64,000 nucleotides of DNA from Pseudokineococcus lusitanus (GCF_003751265.1 NZ_RJKN01000010.1:1-64000), one strand, 5' to 3'. Shown: positions 34,576-43,593, counted from the first letter of the stretch. Program-made: numbers and translations. The notes: generated by a model from the sequence alone, not told the origin.

Positions 34576-35082
34576 GTGACGGAGACGACGCACGCACGGC
34601 ATCCCCGCCTCGGCACCGGCCGCGGCCACGAGCCCGGCCCGGTCCGCGAGCACCGGCCCACCGACCTCCTGGCCCGCCGGGCCGCCGAGCTCGACGTCGT
34701 CGTCGGCCCCTGGCCCGCCGCGGCGCCGCACGAGCAGGCCCTCGAGGAGCGGCCCGCCGTCCCCGCGGCGCGCGCCCCCCGTCCCGACGAGGACGCCGGT
34801 CGCCGCCCCGGCACCGACGGGCTCGCCGGCCTCGTCGGGCTCGAGGAGGAGGGCGACGAGGGCCTCCTCGGCTGGCAGGAGCGCGCCCTGTGCGCGCAGA
34901 CCGACCCCGAGGCGTTCTTCCCCGAGAAGGGCGGCTCCACCCGCGAGGCCAAGAAGGTCTGCGTCTCCTGCGACGTCCGCGCCGAGTGCCTCGAGTACGC
35001 GCTCCTGCACGACGAGCGCTTCGGCATCTGGGGCGGCCTCTCCGAGCGCGAGCGCCGCAAGCTCAAGAAGCGCGCGGGCTGA
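34576..35082 (+). CDS. WhiB-family iron-sulfur transcription regulator (WhiB2-like)
   Basis: 168 aa from GTG 34576, chosen because GAGGAGG ends 8 nt before it. The first 85 residues are an acidic, low-complexity extension. The WhiB domain follows: RALCAQTDPEAFFPEKGGS, KKVCVSCDVRAECLEYALL with the four cluster cysteines in C-x(n)-CxxC-x5-C order, and the beta-turn motif GIWGGLSERERRKLKKRAG with a basic tail for DNA contact. The EYALLHDERFGIWGG form is typical of WhiB2/WhmD, which controls septation and cell division in relatives. A strong promoter and a GTGAC array lie upstream. Confidence 0.93.
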   Translation: MTETTHARHPRLGTGRGHEPGPVREHRPTDLLARRAAELDVVVGPWPAAAPHEQALEERPAVPAARAPRPDEDAGRRPGTDGLAGLVGLEEEGDEGLLGWQERALCAQTDPEAFFPEKGGSTREAKKVCVSCDVRAECLEYALLHDERFGIWGGLSERERRKLKKRAG

Positions 35083-35135
35083 GCGCGCACCCTCGGCGGG
35101 CCGTCGCGGTGGGCGGGCGGAGGTCTCCGCTCCCG

Positions 35136-35141
35136 TACCGT
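35136..35141 (+). promoter_or_regulatory. -10 box TACCGT of a probably leaderless message
   Basis: TACCGT, then 8 nt, then GTG 35150. No ribosome-binding site. Confidence 0.6.
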
Positions 35142-35149
35142 TGCCGCAC

Positions 35150-38100
35150 GTGAGGCCCCCGTCCGAGACGCCGCCCGGCGCAGCACCCGACCCGTCCGCC
35201 CCCGCGACGGGCACCGGCCGGCGCGAGGCCGGCGCCGCCCTGCGGCACCCGGCCGCCACGGTGACGGCCCTCGTCCTCGCCTCCGACCCCTCGCCCGCCG
35301 CCGCCGAGCGGCTGGGCCGGGTCCTCGACGCCCTCGCGGCCCAGACCCGCCCGGCCGACACGGTCGTCGCCGTCGCGGCGGGCGCCGGTCCCGCCTCCCT
35401 CGAGCTGCTGCGGGCCCGCGGCGTCGAGCCCTACCTCCGCCGCCGCTCCACGCCGGCCGAGCTCGTCCGCGTCCTGCCCGGCGCGCGTCCCTCGGGGCGT
35501 CGCCGCCCCCGCGGCAGCGACGGGCGCCGGCGCCCGACCGGCAGCACCCGCGGCACCGTCGCGGCCCCGGGGGTCGCGGCCCCCGTCCCCGCCGCCCCCG
35601 TCGACGTCCCCGTCCCGTGGCTGTGGATCGTCACCGACGACGTCGTCGCCGCCCCGGACGCCCTCGAGCGGATGCTCGACGCCGTCGAGCTGCGCCCTGG
35701 CGTCGCCGCGGCCGGCCCCAAGGTCCGCGACCTCGACGTCCCCGGGCGCCTGCTGCAGGCCGGCTTCACGACGAGCCGCCGCGGCACCGCCCTCACGCGG
35801 GTCGGCGTCGACGAGGTGGACCAGGGCCAGGCCGACGACCGCGAGGACGTCCTCGCCGTCGCCACGGCCGGGATGCTGCTGCGCCGCGACGTCCTCGACG
35901 AGGTCGGGGGCTTCGACCCGGCGCTGCCCGTCGACGGCGCGGACCTCGACCTCTGCCGCAGGCTGAGGATGGCCGGCCACGACGTCGTCGTGGTCCCGGC
36001 GGCCGTCGTGGAGCGCCCCGGGCGCACCGCGGCCGCCGTCGGCGGGACGCCCGGTGCCGCGGCCTACACGCGGCTCGTCTCCGCCTCGCGCGCCGGCCTG
36101 CCCTTCGCGCTCGTCGGCGTCCTGCTGGCCGGCGTCCTCCGTGCGCTGTGGCGGGTGCTCGTCAAGGACCCCGGTCACGCCCCGGCCGAGCTCGGCCGGG
36201 TGGTCGGGGTCGTGCTGCGGCCCGACCGCGTGGTCGCCGCCCGCCGGCGTGCGGCCGCCGCCCAGGTGCGCGGCCGCTCGTCGCTCGAGCCGCTGCTGGC
36301 CTCGCGCGCGGAGGTCCGCCGCCACCACCGCGACCGCTGGTCCCTGCGCCGCGCGGGCGCCGACGCGGAGGCCGAGGACGCCGCCGAGGGCACGCGCCGC
36401 GCCCTGCCGCTGGCGCCCGGCGGGCTGCCGCCCCGCCGCGACCCGGTCCCCGCCCTGGTGCTCGCCGCCGTCCTGCTGCTGGCCTCCGCCCTCGGGCTGC
36501 GCCGGCTCCTCGGCGGCGGGGCCGTCCAGGCGCCCGCCCTCCCGCCGCCCCCCGCGTCGGCGGGCGACCTCTGGGCCGCGGCGACCTCCTCCTGGGCCGC
36601 CGTCGGCACCGGCTCGCCGACGGCGCCCGACCCGCTGCTCGCCCTCCTCGCCGCGGCCGCCGCCGTCACCGGCGGGGCGCCGGGCGTCGCCGTCGTGGCC
36701 CTGCTCGTGCTCGCGGCCCCGCTGGCCGCGCTCACCGCCTGGTGGGGCGCCGGGGTGCTCGTCCGCGGCCGCCTGCTGCGGCTCGCGGTCGCGCTCGTCT
36801 GGGCCGCCGGCGCGCCGCTGCTCGTGGGCGTGGCCACGGGCAGGCTGGGCCCGGTGCTCGCCCACGTGGCGCTGCCGTGGGTCGCCCGCTGCCTCGTGTC
36901 CGCCTACCGCGCCCGCTCGGTCCGCCGTGCCTGGGCCGTGACGGGCTCGACGGCGCTGGCGCTCGTCGTCGTCACCGCCGGCGCGCCCGTCCTCGGCGTC
37001 CTCGCGCTCGCGGGCGTCCTGGTGCTCGCCGTCACCGCCCGGCGCCGCCTGCCGCTGCTGGCGGCCGTCGTGCCCGTCGTCGCCGTCGCGGGGCCCTGGG
37101 CCGTCGCCCTCGTCGACCGCGCCGTGGACGGCGCGCCGGGCCAGGCGCAGGCCGCCCTCCTCGGCGGCCCGGTGCCCCCGGTCCTCGCGGCGGAGGTGCC
37201 CGCGTGGCAGCAGGCGCTCGGCCAGCCGCTGGACGCGGCGGCCTGGGCCGCCGTCGGCCTCGGCCTGCCCGCCGACGGCACGCTGCCCGCCTGGCTGCTC
37301 GTGAGCCTGCCGCTGCTGACCGCGGGCGTCGTCGCCGCGCTCGCCCTGGCCGCGGTGCTGCTGCGGCCCCGCGCCGTCGTCGGCTGGGCCCTCGTCGTCG
37401 TCGGCCTGCTCCTCGCGCTCGTCGCCGTCCGCACCGCCGTGGGCGTCGTCGGGGCCGGCGAGGTCCCGGCGGTGGCGACGGCGTGGGGCGGGCCGGGGAC
37501 GAGCCTCGTGCTGCTGGGCCTGCTCGTCGCGGCCGTCCCGCTGCTCGCCGGCCCCGTCGGCGCCACCGGGCCCCGGGTGCCCGCGCCGGACGGCCGGGCG
37601 GCGGTCCGCCTCCGGCACACGGCCACCGCCCTCGTCGCCGTCCTCGCGGCCCTGACGAGCGGCGCCGCCACCGCGGCCGCCGCCGGGACCGACCAGGCCG
37701 CGGCCGCCGCCGCCGGTCTCGTGGTCCGCGGCGAGGGGCCGCAGCTGCCGGAGGTCGCGCGGGGCAGCGCGACGACGGCGCAGGCGCTGCGCACCCTCGT
37801 CCTCCGTCCCGCCCCGCAGACCGCCGCGGCGACGACCGGGGACGCCCCCTCCGCCGAGGTGCCCGCGGCCGAGGCCGCGGAGGACGCCGCGGAGGCCGGC
37901 GCCCCGCCCGTCCTCGGGGCCGTGCTCGCCCGCGGCGACGTCGACCTCACGACGCTGCGGTCGCTGGCCGCGGCCGCGGCCGTCGAGCCCGGGGACCAGC
38001 CGTCGGACGAGGCCGCCGCCCCCGTGGCGGCCGCGGCCGCGGCCCTCGTCGGCGGCGACCCCGCCGCCCGGGCACGCCTCGCCGGGCTCGGCGCGGGCTT

Positions 38101-38608
38101 CGTCGTCGTGCTGCCCCCCGAGGGCGGCGGCACGGCGTCGGGCACGGACGCGGCCACCGCCGTGGACGCCGTGGCCGGGCTCGAGCGGGCCGCCGAGGTC
38201 GACGGGACGGTGCTCTGGCGCGTCACCCCGGCGGGCGACGCGGCCGCGGGCGGCGACCTCGGCGCGCTGCGCGTCGTCGGCCCGGACGGCGACGTCGCCG
38301 GTGTCGTCGACGCCGCCGCGCTGACCGGTTCCGCGCCCGTCGGGGCCGGCGAGGAGGGCCGACGGGTCGTGCTCGCCGAGCAGGCCGACACCGGCTGGAC
38401 CGCGACGCTCGACGGCGTCCCGCTCGAGCCCACGCGCAGCGGGACGTGGGCCCAGGCCTTCGCACTGCCGGCCGCGGGCGGCGACCTCGCCGTCCGGCAC
38501 GACGGCGGGTGGACCTCGGCCTCCGGCCCCTGGCCGTGGGTCGCGGGGGCGGGCCTGCTCCTCGCCGTCCTCCTCGCCGTGCCGCTGCCCGGGCGGAGGA
38601 CGGCGTGA
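35150..38608 (+). CDS. Large membrane GT2 glycosyltransferase
   Basis: 1152 aa. The N-terminal 300 residues are a GT2 domain: TVTALVLASDPSP, TDDVVAAPDALERML, AAGPKVRDLDVPGRLLQAGF, and LLRRDVLDEVGGFDPALPVDGADLDLCRRL. About a dozen or more hydrophobic helices follow between residues 316 and about 880, for example PVPALVLAAVLLLASALGL and LLLALVAVRTAVGVVGAGEV, and then an Ala-rich extracytoplasmic domain with a last helix near the C-terminus (WVAGAGLLLAVLLAVPLPG). This architecture is the actinobacterial GT2 protein regularly found between whiB and a DUF5719 gene. Substrate is unknown; a polyprenyl-linked wall glycan is likely. Start GTG 35150 fits a leaderless promoter. Confidence 0.85.
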   Translation: MRPPSETPPGAAPDPSAPATGTGRREAGAALRHPAATVTALVLASDPSPAAAERLGRVLDALAAQTRPADTVVAVAAGAGPASLELLRARGVEPYLRRRSTPAELVRVLPGARPSGRRRPRGSDGRRRPTGSTRGTVAAPGVAAPVPAAPVDVPVPWLWIVTDDVVAAPDALERMLDAVELRPGVAAAGPKVRDLDVPGRLLQAGFTTSRRGTALTRVGVDEVDQGQADDREDVLAVATAGMLLRRDVLDEVGGFDPALPVDGADLDLCRRLRMAGHDVVVVPAAVVERPGRTAAAVGGTPGAAAYTRLVSASRAGLPFALVGVLLAGVLRALWRVLVKDPGHAPAELGRVVGVVLRPDRVVAARRRAAAAQVRGRSSLEPLLASRAEVRRHHRDRWSLRRAGADAEAEDAAEGTRRALPLAPGGLPPRRDPVPALVLAAVLLLASALGLRRLLGGGAVQAPALPPPPASAGDLWAAATSSWAAVGTGSPTAPDPLLALLAAAAAVTGGAPGVAVVALLVLAAPLAALTAWWGAGVLVRGRLLRLAVALVWAAGAPLLVGVATGRLGPVLAHVALPWVARCLVSAYRARSVRRAWAVTGSTALALVVVTAGAPVLGVLALAGVLVLAVTARRRLPLLAAVVPVVAVAGPWAVALVDRAVDGAPGQAQAALLGGPVPPVLAAEVPAWQQALGQPLDAAAWAAVGLGLPADGTLPAWLLVSLPLLTAGVVAALALAAVLLRPRAVVGWALVVVGLLLALVAVRTAVGVVGAGEVPAVATAWGGPGTSLVLLGLLVAAVPLLAGPVGATGPRVPAPDGRAAVRLRHTATALVAVLAALTSGAATAAAAGTDQAAAAAAGLVVRGEGPQLPEVARGSATTAQALRTLVLRPAPQTAAATTGDAPSAEVPAAEAAEDAAEAGAPPVLGAVLARGDVDLTTLRSLAAAAAVEPGDQPSDEAAAPVAAAAAALVGGDPAARARLAGLGAGFVVVLPPEGGGTASGTDAATAVDAVAGLERAAEVDGTVLWRVTPAGDAAAGGDLGALRVVGPDGDVAGVVDAAALTGSAPVGAGEEGRRVVLAEQADTGWTATLDGVPLEPTRSGTWAQAFALPAAGGDLAVRHDGGWTSASGPWPWVAGAGLLLAVLLAVPLPGRRTA

Positions 38609-38703
38609 GCGCCGGCCGGACGGGCGGGCCGACGGAGGGCCCGCCGCGGGGCGGCGGTGCCGGGGACCACGGGCAGGGCGACGACGAGCGGGAGGAGCGA
38701 CCG

Positions 38704-40359
38704 GTGACGGGCAGCGGGAGCGGCTGGGTGCCGGCGGCGCCGACGGGCAGCAGCCCCGTCCCGGCCGGCCGTCGGCCGGACCGGCCCGACCGCGAGGGGC
38801 GCGTGACGCCCCGCGTCGTCGCCGCCGTCGTGGGCCTCGTCCTCGTGGCCGGCACCGCGGCGGCCGCGGCGACCGCCGGGAGCGCCGGCGTCGCGGGCAC
38901 CGCACCGACCGCCGGCGGGGCGGTCGAGGTCGACGCGGGACCCGTGACGACCTCGCGCGGCTGCGGCGGCGGACCCGTCGCCGCGCCCGACGAGGGCACG
39001 GACGGCGACTTCGCCACCGTGGTCACGCCGCCCGACACACGGCTGCGCGCGCTGGCCACCGGCGCCGGCACGCCGCTGGAGCTCGTCGGGGCGCCGGCGA
39101 CCTCGACCTCCACGGCGGGCGGCGCCGAGCCCGCGGCGGACGCCGCGGCGGAGCCGGTCGACGGGGCCGCCGTCCTCGGCGGGGCGGCGGGCTCGGGCGG
39201 CGCCGCCTCCGTGCGCGTCACCGGGGCCACGACGGCCGTGCCGGCGCTCGGCGCGCTCGCGACGACGTCGACCCCCGACGGCGACCTCCGCGGGCTCGCG
39301 GCCTCCTCGTGCGCGGCGCCCAGCTCCGACGCGTGGCTCGTGGGCGGCGCGACGGCGGCGGGGACGAGCACCCGGCTCACCCTCGTCAACCCGGGGGAGA
39401 CGACCGCGGAGGCCTCCCTCGAGGTGCTGACCCCCGAGGGGCTCGTGCAGCCCCCGGCCGGCCGCGGCGTCGTCGTTCCCCCCGGCGCCCGGGTCGACCT
39501 CCTGCTCGACGCGCTCGTGCCGGACGTCGAGGGGCTCGCGGTGCACGTCACGAGCACGGGCGGGGCCGTGGCGCCGTCGCTGTCCGTCGACCGGCTGTCC
39601 GGGGTCGTCGCCCGCGGCGTCGAGGAGGTGACGCCGGGCGCGTCGCCCGCCACGTCCGCCGTCGTGCCCGGGGTGCCGACCGTGGCCGGGAGCACGGCCG
39701 TCCTGCGCCTCGGCGTGCCGGGCGCCGAGGCCGCCGACGTCTCGTGGGACGTCGTCGCCGCCCCCGACCAGGCCGAGGCCGCCGCGCTGCTGTCCTCCGC
39801 GACCACCGTCCCCGCCGGGAGCGTCGTCGACGTGCCCCTCGGCGGCCTGCCCGTCGGGACGTCGGCCGTCGTCGTCGACGCGGACGTGCCCGTGCTCGCC
39901 TCCGTCGTCGTCGAGCGGGCGCCCGGCGGCGCCCCGGCCGTGGCCGACCTCGCGGTCGCCCCGTCGGCGTCGCCGCTCGCGGCGGGCACCGCGGTCGTCC
40001 TGCCCGACGCCGGCGCGGGCCTCACGTCCTCGCTCGCCCTCACCGCCACCGGCGACGTGGCCACCACCGTCGACCTGGCCCCCGTGGCCGCCGACGGCAC
40101 CGTCGGCGAGGCCGTCCCCGTCGAGCTCCTCGGCGGGACGACCGCGGCCGTGGACCCGGGCGCGCTCGCGCCGGGCGCGGCCGGCCTCGTCGTCACGGGC
40201 GTCACCGGCGCGGACGGGGGTGCCGCGGACGTCGTCGCGGCGCTCGTGCTCACGGCCGCCGCGGTGCCGGAGTCGGTCGCGGTCGTGGCGCCGTCCGCGC
40301 CGCCGGCCGCCGCGGGGAGCACCCCGGTGCTCGTGGCCCCGCCGGGGCGCTGGCCCTGA
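38704..40359 (+). CDS. DUF5719 family membrane-anchored protein
   Basis: 551 aa from GTG 38704, which has GGAGGAG 6 nt before it. GTG 38605, overlapping the previous stop, would add 33 low-complexity residues. One N-terminal helix (VVAAVVGLVLVAGTAAAAATA, about 37-57) is followed by an extracytoplasmic Ala/Val/Gly-rich domain made of beta-sandwich-like repeats (TRLTLVNPGETTAEASLEVL, VVVPPGARVDLLLDALVP). This is the DUF5719 partner of the GT2 membrane protein in actinobacteria. Function unknown; it may be a periplasmic accessory of that glycosyltransferase. Confidence 0.8.
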   Translation: MTGSGSGWVPAAPTGSSPVPAGRRPDRPDREGRVTPRVVAAVVGLVLVAGTAAAAATAGSAGVAGTAPTAGGAVEVDAGPVTTSRGCGGGPVAAPDEGTDGDFATVVTPPDTRLRALATGAGTPLELVGAPATSTSTAGGAEPAADAAAEPVDGAAVLGGAAGSGGAASVRVTGATTAVPALGALATTSTPDGDLRGLAASSCAAPSSDAWLVGGATAAGTSTRLTLVNPGETTAEASLEVLTPEGLVQPPAGRGVVVPPGARVDLLLDALVPDVEGLAVHVTSTGGAVAPSLSVDRLSGVVARGVEEVTPGASPATSAVVPGVPTVAGSTAVLRLGVPGAEAADVSWDVVAAPDQAEAAALLSSATTVPAGSVVDVPLGGLPVGTSAVVVDADVPVLASVVVERAPGGAPAVADLAVAPSASPLAAGTAVVLPDAGAGLTSSLALTATGDVATTVDLAPVAADGTVGEAVPVELLGGTTAAVDPGALAPGAAGLVVTGVTGADGGAADVVAALVLTAAAVPESVAVVAPSAPPAAAGSTPVLVAPPGRWP

Positions 40360-40368
40360 GCCGCACGG

Positions 40369-40399
40369 CCTGACCCTCGACCTCGGGTCGAGGGTCAGG
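40369..40399. terminator. Hairpin between DUF5719 gene and the convergent zincin-like gene
   Basis: Perfect 14-bp stem CCTGACCCTCGACC (40369-40382), loop TCG, GGTCGAGGGTCAGG (40386-40399). It is between two convergent genes, so it may work in both directions. Confidence 0.8.
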
Positions 40400-40417
40400 G
40401 CGGAGGTCGCCCCGGCG

Positions 40418-40855
40418 TCAGTCCTCGCCGTAGCGCGGGTCGAGCCGCTCCGGCTCCGTGCCCAGCGCGTGCGCGACCTGCTCGACGACCACCTGGTGCA
40501 CGAGGTCGCCGAGCTCGCCGACGTCCGCCGCGCGGGTCTCCACCGGCCGGCGGTAGACGACGACCCGGGCGGGCGCGGACCGGTCCGCCGCGGAGTAGCG
40601 GCCCAGCGGGACGGCCTCGCCGCCCACCTCGGAGGGGTCGGCCGGGGGCACGTCCTCGACGGCGAACTCGATGCGGTCCAGCGGCTCGCCGAGCACCCCC
40701 TCGACGTCCTCGACGGCGTCGAGGACGAGGTCGTCGAAGCGCTCGCCCCGCGTGCGCGCCGCGGGCAGCGTCGCGGGCAGCAGGGGGCCGCGCGGGCCGC
40801 GGCCGCGGCGGTCCCGCCGGCGCCGGCGGCGGCCGGGGGAGGAGGCGTCGGGCAC
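40418..40855 (-). CDS. Zincin-like metallopeptidase-family protein with degenerate active site
   Basis: 145 aa, GTG start. After a basic 30-residue N-terminus (RRRRRRDRRGRG) the protein matches the metallopeptidase family PF06262: RFDDLVLDAVEDVEG, IEFAVEDVPP, ARVVVYRRPVE, LGDLVHQVVVEQVAHALG. In active members the last segment carries HExxH; here the aligned residues are EQVAH, so the first His and the catalytic Glu are absent. Many actinobacterial members seem to share this change. Probably a non-enzymatic protein; role unknown. Confidence 0.78.
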   Translation of the reverse strand: MPDASSPGRRRRRRDRRGRGPRGPLLPATLPAARTRGERFDDLVLDAVEDVEGVLGEPLDRIEFAVEDVPPADPSEVGGEAVPLGRYSAADRSAPARVVVYRRPVETRAADVGELGDLVHQVVVEQVAHALGTEPERLDPRYGED

Positions 40856-40950
40856 GCCCGGAGCCTACGCAGCGGCCGTCCGCGCCCGGCCGCCCGACGG
40901 TGTCGGCGCGCCCGTCGGCCGGGCGTCCCGGGGCTGCCCGTCGCGGCGGG

Positions 40951-40956
40951 TAGCGT
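40951..40956 (+). promoter_or_regulatory. -10 box TAGCGT of a probably leaderless DUF3499 message
   Basis: TAGCGT, 8 nt, GTG 40965, no ribosome site. Confidence 0.6.
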
Positions 40957-40964
40957 CGTCGACC

Positions 40965-41381
40965 GTGAGCCCCCGACCCGCCGCGCGCCGCTGCTGTCGC
41001 AGCGCCTGCCCCGAGCCCGCGGTGGCCACGCTCACCTACGTCTACGCCGACTCCACGGCCGTCCTCGGCCCCCTGTCGGCGTCCGCCGAGCCGCACACGT
41101 ACGACCTCTGCGCCCGCCACTCGCAGCGGCTCACGGCCCCCCGCGGCTGGGAGGTCGTCCGGCTCGCCCCGGACGTCCCCGCCGAGCGGCGCAGCGACGA
41201 CGACCTCCTCGCCCTCGCGGACGCCGTCCGCGACGCCGCCCGCCCCCGCGCCGGAGCCGCCCCCGCGGCCCGCCCCGGCGCCCCGGCGACGTCGCCCCGC
41301 GCCGAGGAGCCCGCGCAGGAGACCGCCCGCCGGGGCCACCTCCGCGTCCTCCGCGACGCGGGCGGCCACCCCACCCGCTGA
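40965..41381 (+). CDS. DUF3499 family protein
   Basis: 138 aa. The N-terminal 75 residues match DUF3499: RRCCRSACPEPAVATLTYVY, TAVLGPLSASAEPHTYDLCARHSQRLTAPRGWEVVRL. Four cysteines (CC, AC, LC) and the His in ARH suggest a small zinc site. The C-terminal half is a Pro/Ala-rich tail. Conserved in actinobacteria beside manB; function unknown. The start fits a leaderless promoter. Confidence 0.85.
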   Translation: MSPRPAARRCCRSACPEPAVATLTYVYADSTAVLGPLSASAEPHTYDLCARHSQRLTAPRGWEVVRLAPDVPAERRSDDDLLALADAVRDAARPRAGAAPAARPGAPATSPRAEEPAQETARRGHLRVLRDAGGHPTR

Positions 41382-41565
41382 CCCCGGGGCCACGAGCCCC
41401 CCGGCGTGACGGCGCCCGACGCCCCCGACGTGCGACCTCGTCGGGCCGTCCACGCCTCCGCCGCGGCTGCCCGTCCCGCCCGGCTCGCCCCGCACGACCG
41501 GGTCGTCCGCCCCTGAGGCCTTCCGACCCTCCCGAAACCTCGCGTCACCCGATCGGGTCATCGGG

Positions 41566-41593
41566 CTCAAGTCCGGTCACCCTGTCGGCCGAA
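41566..41593 (+). promoter_or_regulatory. Possible FliA/WhiG-type promoter (CTCAAG ... GCCGAA)
   Basis: CTCAAG (41566-41571) and GCCGAA (41588-41593), 16 nt apart, in the 273-bp gap 41382-41654. This resembles the CTCA-N(15-17)-GCCGAA promoters described for the motility sigma factor of Actinoplanes, as I remember it, with the spacer one nucleotide longer. A leader of about 55 nt would remain before GTG 41655. The rest of the gap shows nothing recognisable. Confidence 0.4.
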
Positions 41594-41654
41594 GAGAGGG
41601 GTGTCCGCCGCAGCCGCCCGCCGGCCGCGCCGCCCCCCCGTCGGAGGTCCCGCC

Positions 41655-41939
41655 GTGACCAGCACCCGCACCGCTCCCCGCGTCCCCGCCCAGCGCCGCC
41701 GTGCCGCCGTCGACACGCCGCTCGGCTCGCTCGTCCGGGCCGGCGGGGTCGACGCCGCCCTCGTGCCCGGCTGCGTCTCCTGCGGCGCCGACCGCGTCAC
41801 GCGCCTCGCCATGACCCTCACCGACGGCACCGCCACGGTGTTCACCTCCTGCGGCCGCTGCGAGCACCGCGCCTGGGAGGCCGACGGCCGCGCGCTCGAC
41901 ATCACCGACGTCCTCGCCCGCACCCGCCGCCCCGCCTGA
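41655..41939 (+). CDS. Small zinc-ribbon-like protein of unknown function
   Basis: 94 aa, GTG 41655 with CGGAGGTCCCGCC before it. An Arg/Ala/Pro-rich N-terminus is followed by two CxxC knuckles (PGCVSCGADR and TSCGRCEHRAW), which make a four-cysteine zinc ribbon of about 35 residues, and a C-terminal DITDVLARTRR. The spacing suits a small nucleic-acid- or protein-binding zinc ribbon. I do not recognise a named family. The strong ribosome site distinguishes it from the leaderless genes on both sides. Confidence 0.75.
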   Translation: MTSTRTAPRVPAQRRRAAVDTPLGSLVRAGGVDAALVPGCVSCGADRVTRLAMTLTDGTATVFTSCGRCEHRAWEADGRALDITDVLARTRRPA

Positions 41940-42049
41940 GCCGTCCGGCCCGGCGCGCGCCACCCGCGCCACCCGCGCCACCCCTCCACCACCCCGGCCG
42001 GCGTCCGCCGACCGGCCCAGCACCGCCCCCCGCGGTCGGGGGGCGCCGG

Positions 42050-42055
42050 TAGCCT
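42050..42055 (+). promoter_or_regulatory. -10 box TAGCCT of a probably leaderless manB message
   Basis: TAGCCT, 8 nt, GTG 42064, no ribosome site. The gap 41940-42049 is C-rich and otherwise featureless. Confidence 0.6.
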
Positions 42056-42063
42056 CCGGCCCC

Positions 42064-43593
42064 GTGACCACTGCGAGCACCGCCCCGGACCTCAGCGCCA
42101 TCGTCAAGGCGTACGACGTGCGCGGCGTCGTCCCCGACCAGTGGGACGAGCGCACGGCGCGCGCCCTCGGGGCCGCCGTGGCCGACGTCCTCGTCCTCGA
42201 GGCCGGTCACCCCGCGGGCGGCTCGCCCGACACCGGCACGGGGGCCGGCGCCGCCCGCCGCCTCGTCGTCGGGCACGACATGCGCCCCAGCTCGCCCGGC
42301 CTCGTCGAGGCCTTCGCCGCCGGCGCCCAGGACCGCGGCGTCGACGTCGTCGTCGTCGGCCTCTGCTCGACGGACGGCCTCTACTACGCGAGCGGCGTCA
42401 TGGACGCGCCCGGCGCGATGTTCACCGCGAGCCACAACCCCGCGCAGTACAACGGCATCAAGCTGTGCCGCGCCGGCGCCCGCCCGGTGAGCCTGGAGAC
42501 CGGCCTCGCCGCCGTCCGCGACCACGCCGCGGCCTCCCTCGCCGGCGACGGCGTCGGTGTCGTCGACGACCGCGGCGCCCGCACCGACGAGGACGTCCTG
42601 CGCGGCTACGGCGAGCACCTGCGCGGCCTCGTCGACCTGTCCGGGTCCCGCCCCCTGCGCGTCGTCGTCGACGCCGGCAACGGCATGGCCGGCCTCACCG
42701 TCCCCGCCGTCCTCGAGGAGGCGGCCGGGCTGCCCGCGCTGCCCCTCGACGTCCGCCCGCTCTACTTCGAGCTCGACGGCACCTTCCCCAACCACGAGGC
42801 CAACCCGCTCGAGCCGGCCAACCTCGTGGACCTCCAGCGCGCCGTCGTCGAGCAGGGCGCCGACATCGGCCTCGCCTTCGACGGCGACGCCGACCGGTGC
42901 TTCGTCGTCGACGAGCGCGGGGAGGCCGTCAGCCCCTCCGCCGTCACGGCCCTCGTGGCCCTGCGGGAGATCGCGCGCGAGCGCGCCGCCGACCCCGACG
43001 CCCCGGTCACGGTGATCCACAACCTCATCACCTCCCAGGTCGTCCCCGAGCTCGTGACCGGTGCGGGCGCCACGGCCGTCCGCACCCGCGTCGGGCACTC
43101 CTTCATCAAGGAGCAGATGGCGACGACGGGCGCCGTCTTCGGCGGCGAGCACTCGGCGCACTACTACTTCGCGGCCTTCTGGGGCGCCGACACGGGCATG
43201 CTCGCGGCCATGCACGTCCTCGCCGCCCTCGGGGCCACCGACCAGCCGCTGTCGGAGCTCGTCGCCGACTACGCGCCGTACGCGGCCAGCGGCGAGATCA
43301 ACTCGACCGTCCACGACGTCCCCGCCGCCGTCGAGCGCGTCCGCCAGGTCTTCGCCGCCCGCGGCGCCGGCTTCGACGAGCTCGACGGCATGACCGTCAC
43401 CGCGCCCGTGGGCGACGGCGACGAGGCGGACGGCCCCGCGCCCGGGGCGGGCCCGGGCGGCCGCGCGTGGTGGTTCAACCTGCGCGCCAGCAACACCGAG
43501 CCGCTGCTGCGCCTCAACGTCGAGGCCGTGGACGCCGCCACGCTGGCCGCGGTCCGCGACGAGGTCCTCGCGCTCGTGCGGGCCGACGCGTGA
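42064..43593 (+). CDS. manB: Phosphomannomutase/phosphoglucomutase
   Basis: 509 aa. Alpha-D-phosphohexomutase: converts mannose-6-phosphate to mannose-1-phosphate for GDP-mannose. Four expected sites are visible: phosphoserine loop TASHNPAQYNGIKLC, metal loop FDGDADRCFVVDE, sugar-binding GEHSAHYYFAAFWGADTG and phosphate-binding RASNTEPLLRLNVE. A 15-residue Gly/Pro insertion (ADGPAPGAGPGG) precedes the last domain. First gene of a coupled run manB, Trm112-like, SIS. Together with ManA it feeds mannosylation of wall glycans or lipids. Confidence 0.94.
   Translation: MTTASTAPDLSAIVKAYDVRGVVPDQWDERTARALGAAVADVLVLEAGHPAGGSPDTGTGAGAARRLVVGHDMRPSSPGLVEAFAAGAQDRGVDVVVVGLCSTDGLYYASGVMDAPGAMFTASHNPAQYNGIKLCRAGARPVSLETGLAAVRDHAAASLAGDGVGVVDDRGARTDEDVLRGYGEHLRGLVDLSGSRPLRVVVDAGNGMAGLTVPAVLEEAAGLPALPLDVRPLYFELDGTFPNHEANPLEPANLVDLQRAVVEQGADIGLAFDGDADRCFVVDERGEAVSPSAVTALVALREIARERAADPDAPVTVIHNLITSQVVPELVTGAGATAVRTRVGHSFIKEQMATTGAVFGGEHSAHYYFAAFWGADTGMLAAMHVLAALGATDQPLSELVADYAPYAASGEINSTVHDVPAAVERVRQVFAARGAGFDELDGMTVTAPVGDGDEADGPAPGAGPGGRAWWFNLRASNTEPLLRLNVEAVDAATLAAVRDEVLALVRADA

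Noticed and set aside
38605-38703. DUF5719 start at GTG 38605.
   Set aside because: It overlaps the previous stop as in other coupled pairs, but GTG 38704 has GGAGGAG at ideal spacing and the extra 33 residues are low complexity. It remains possible.
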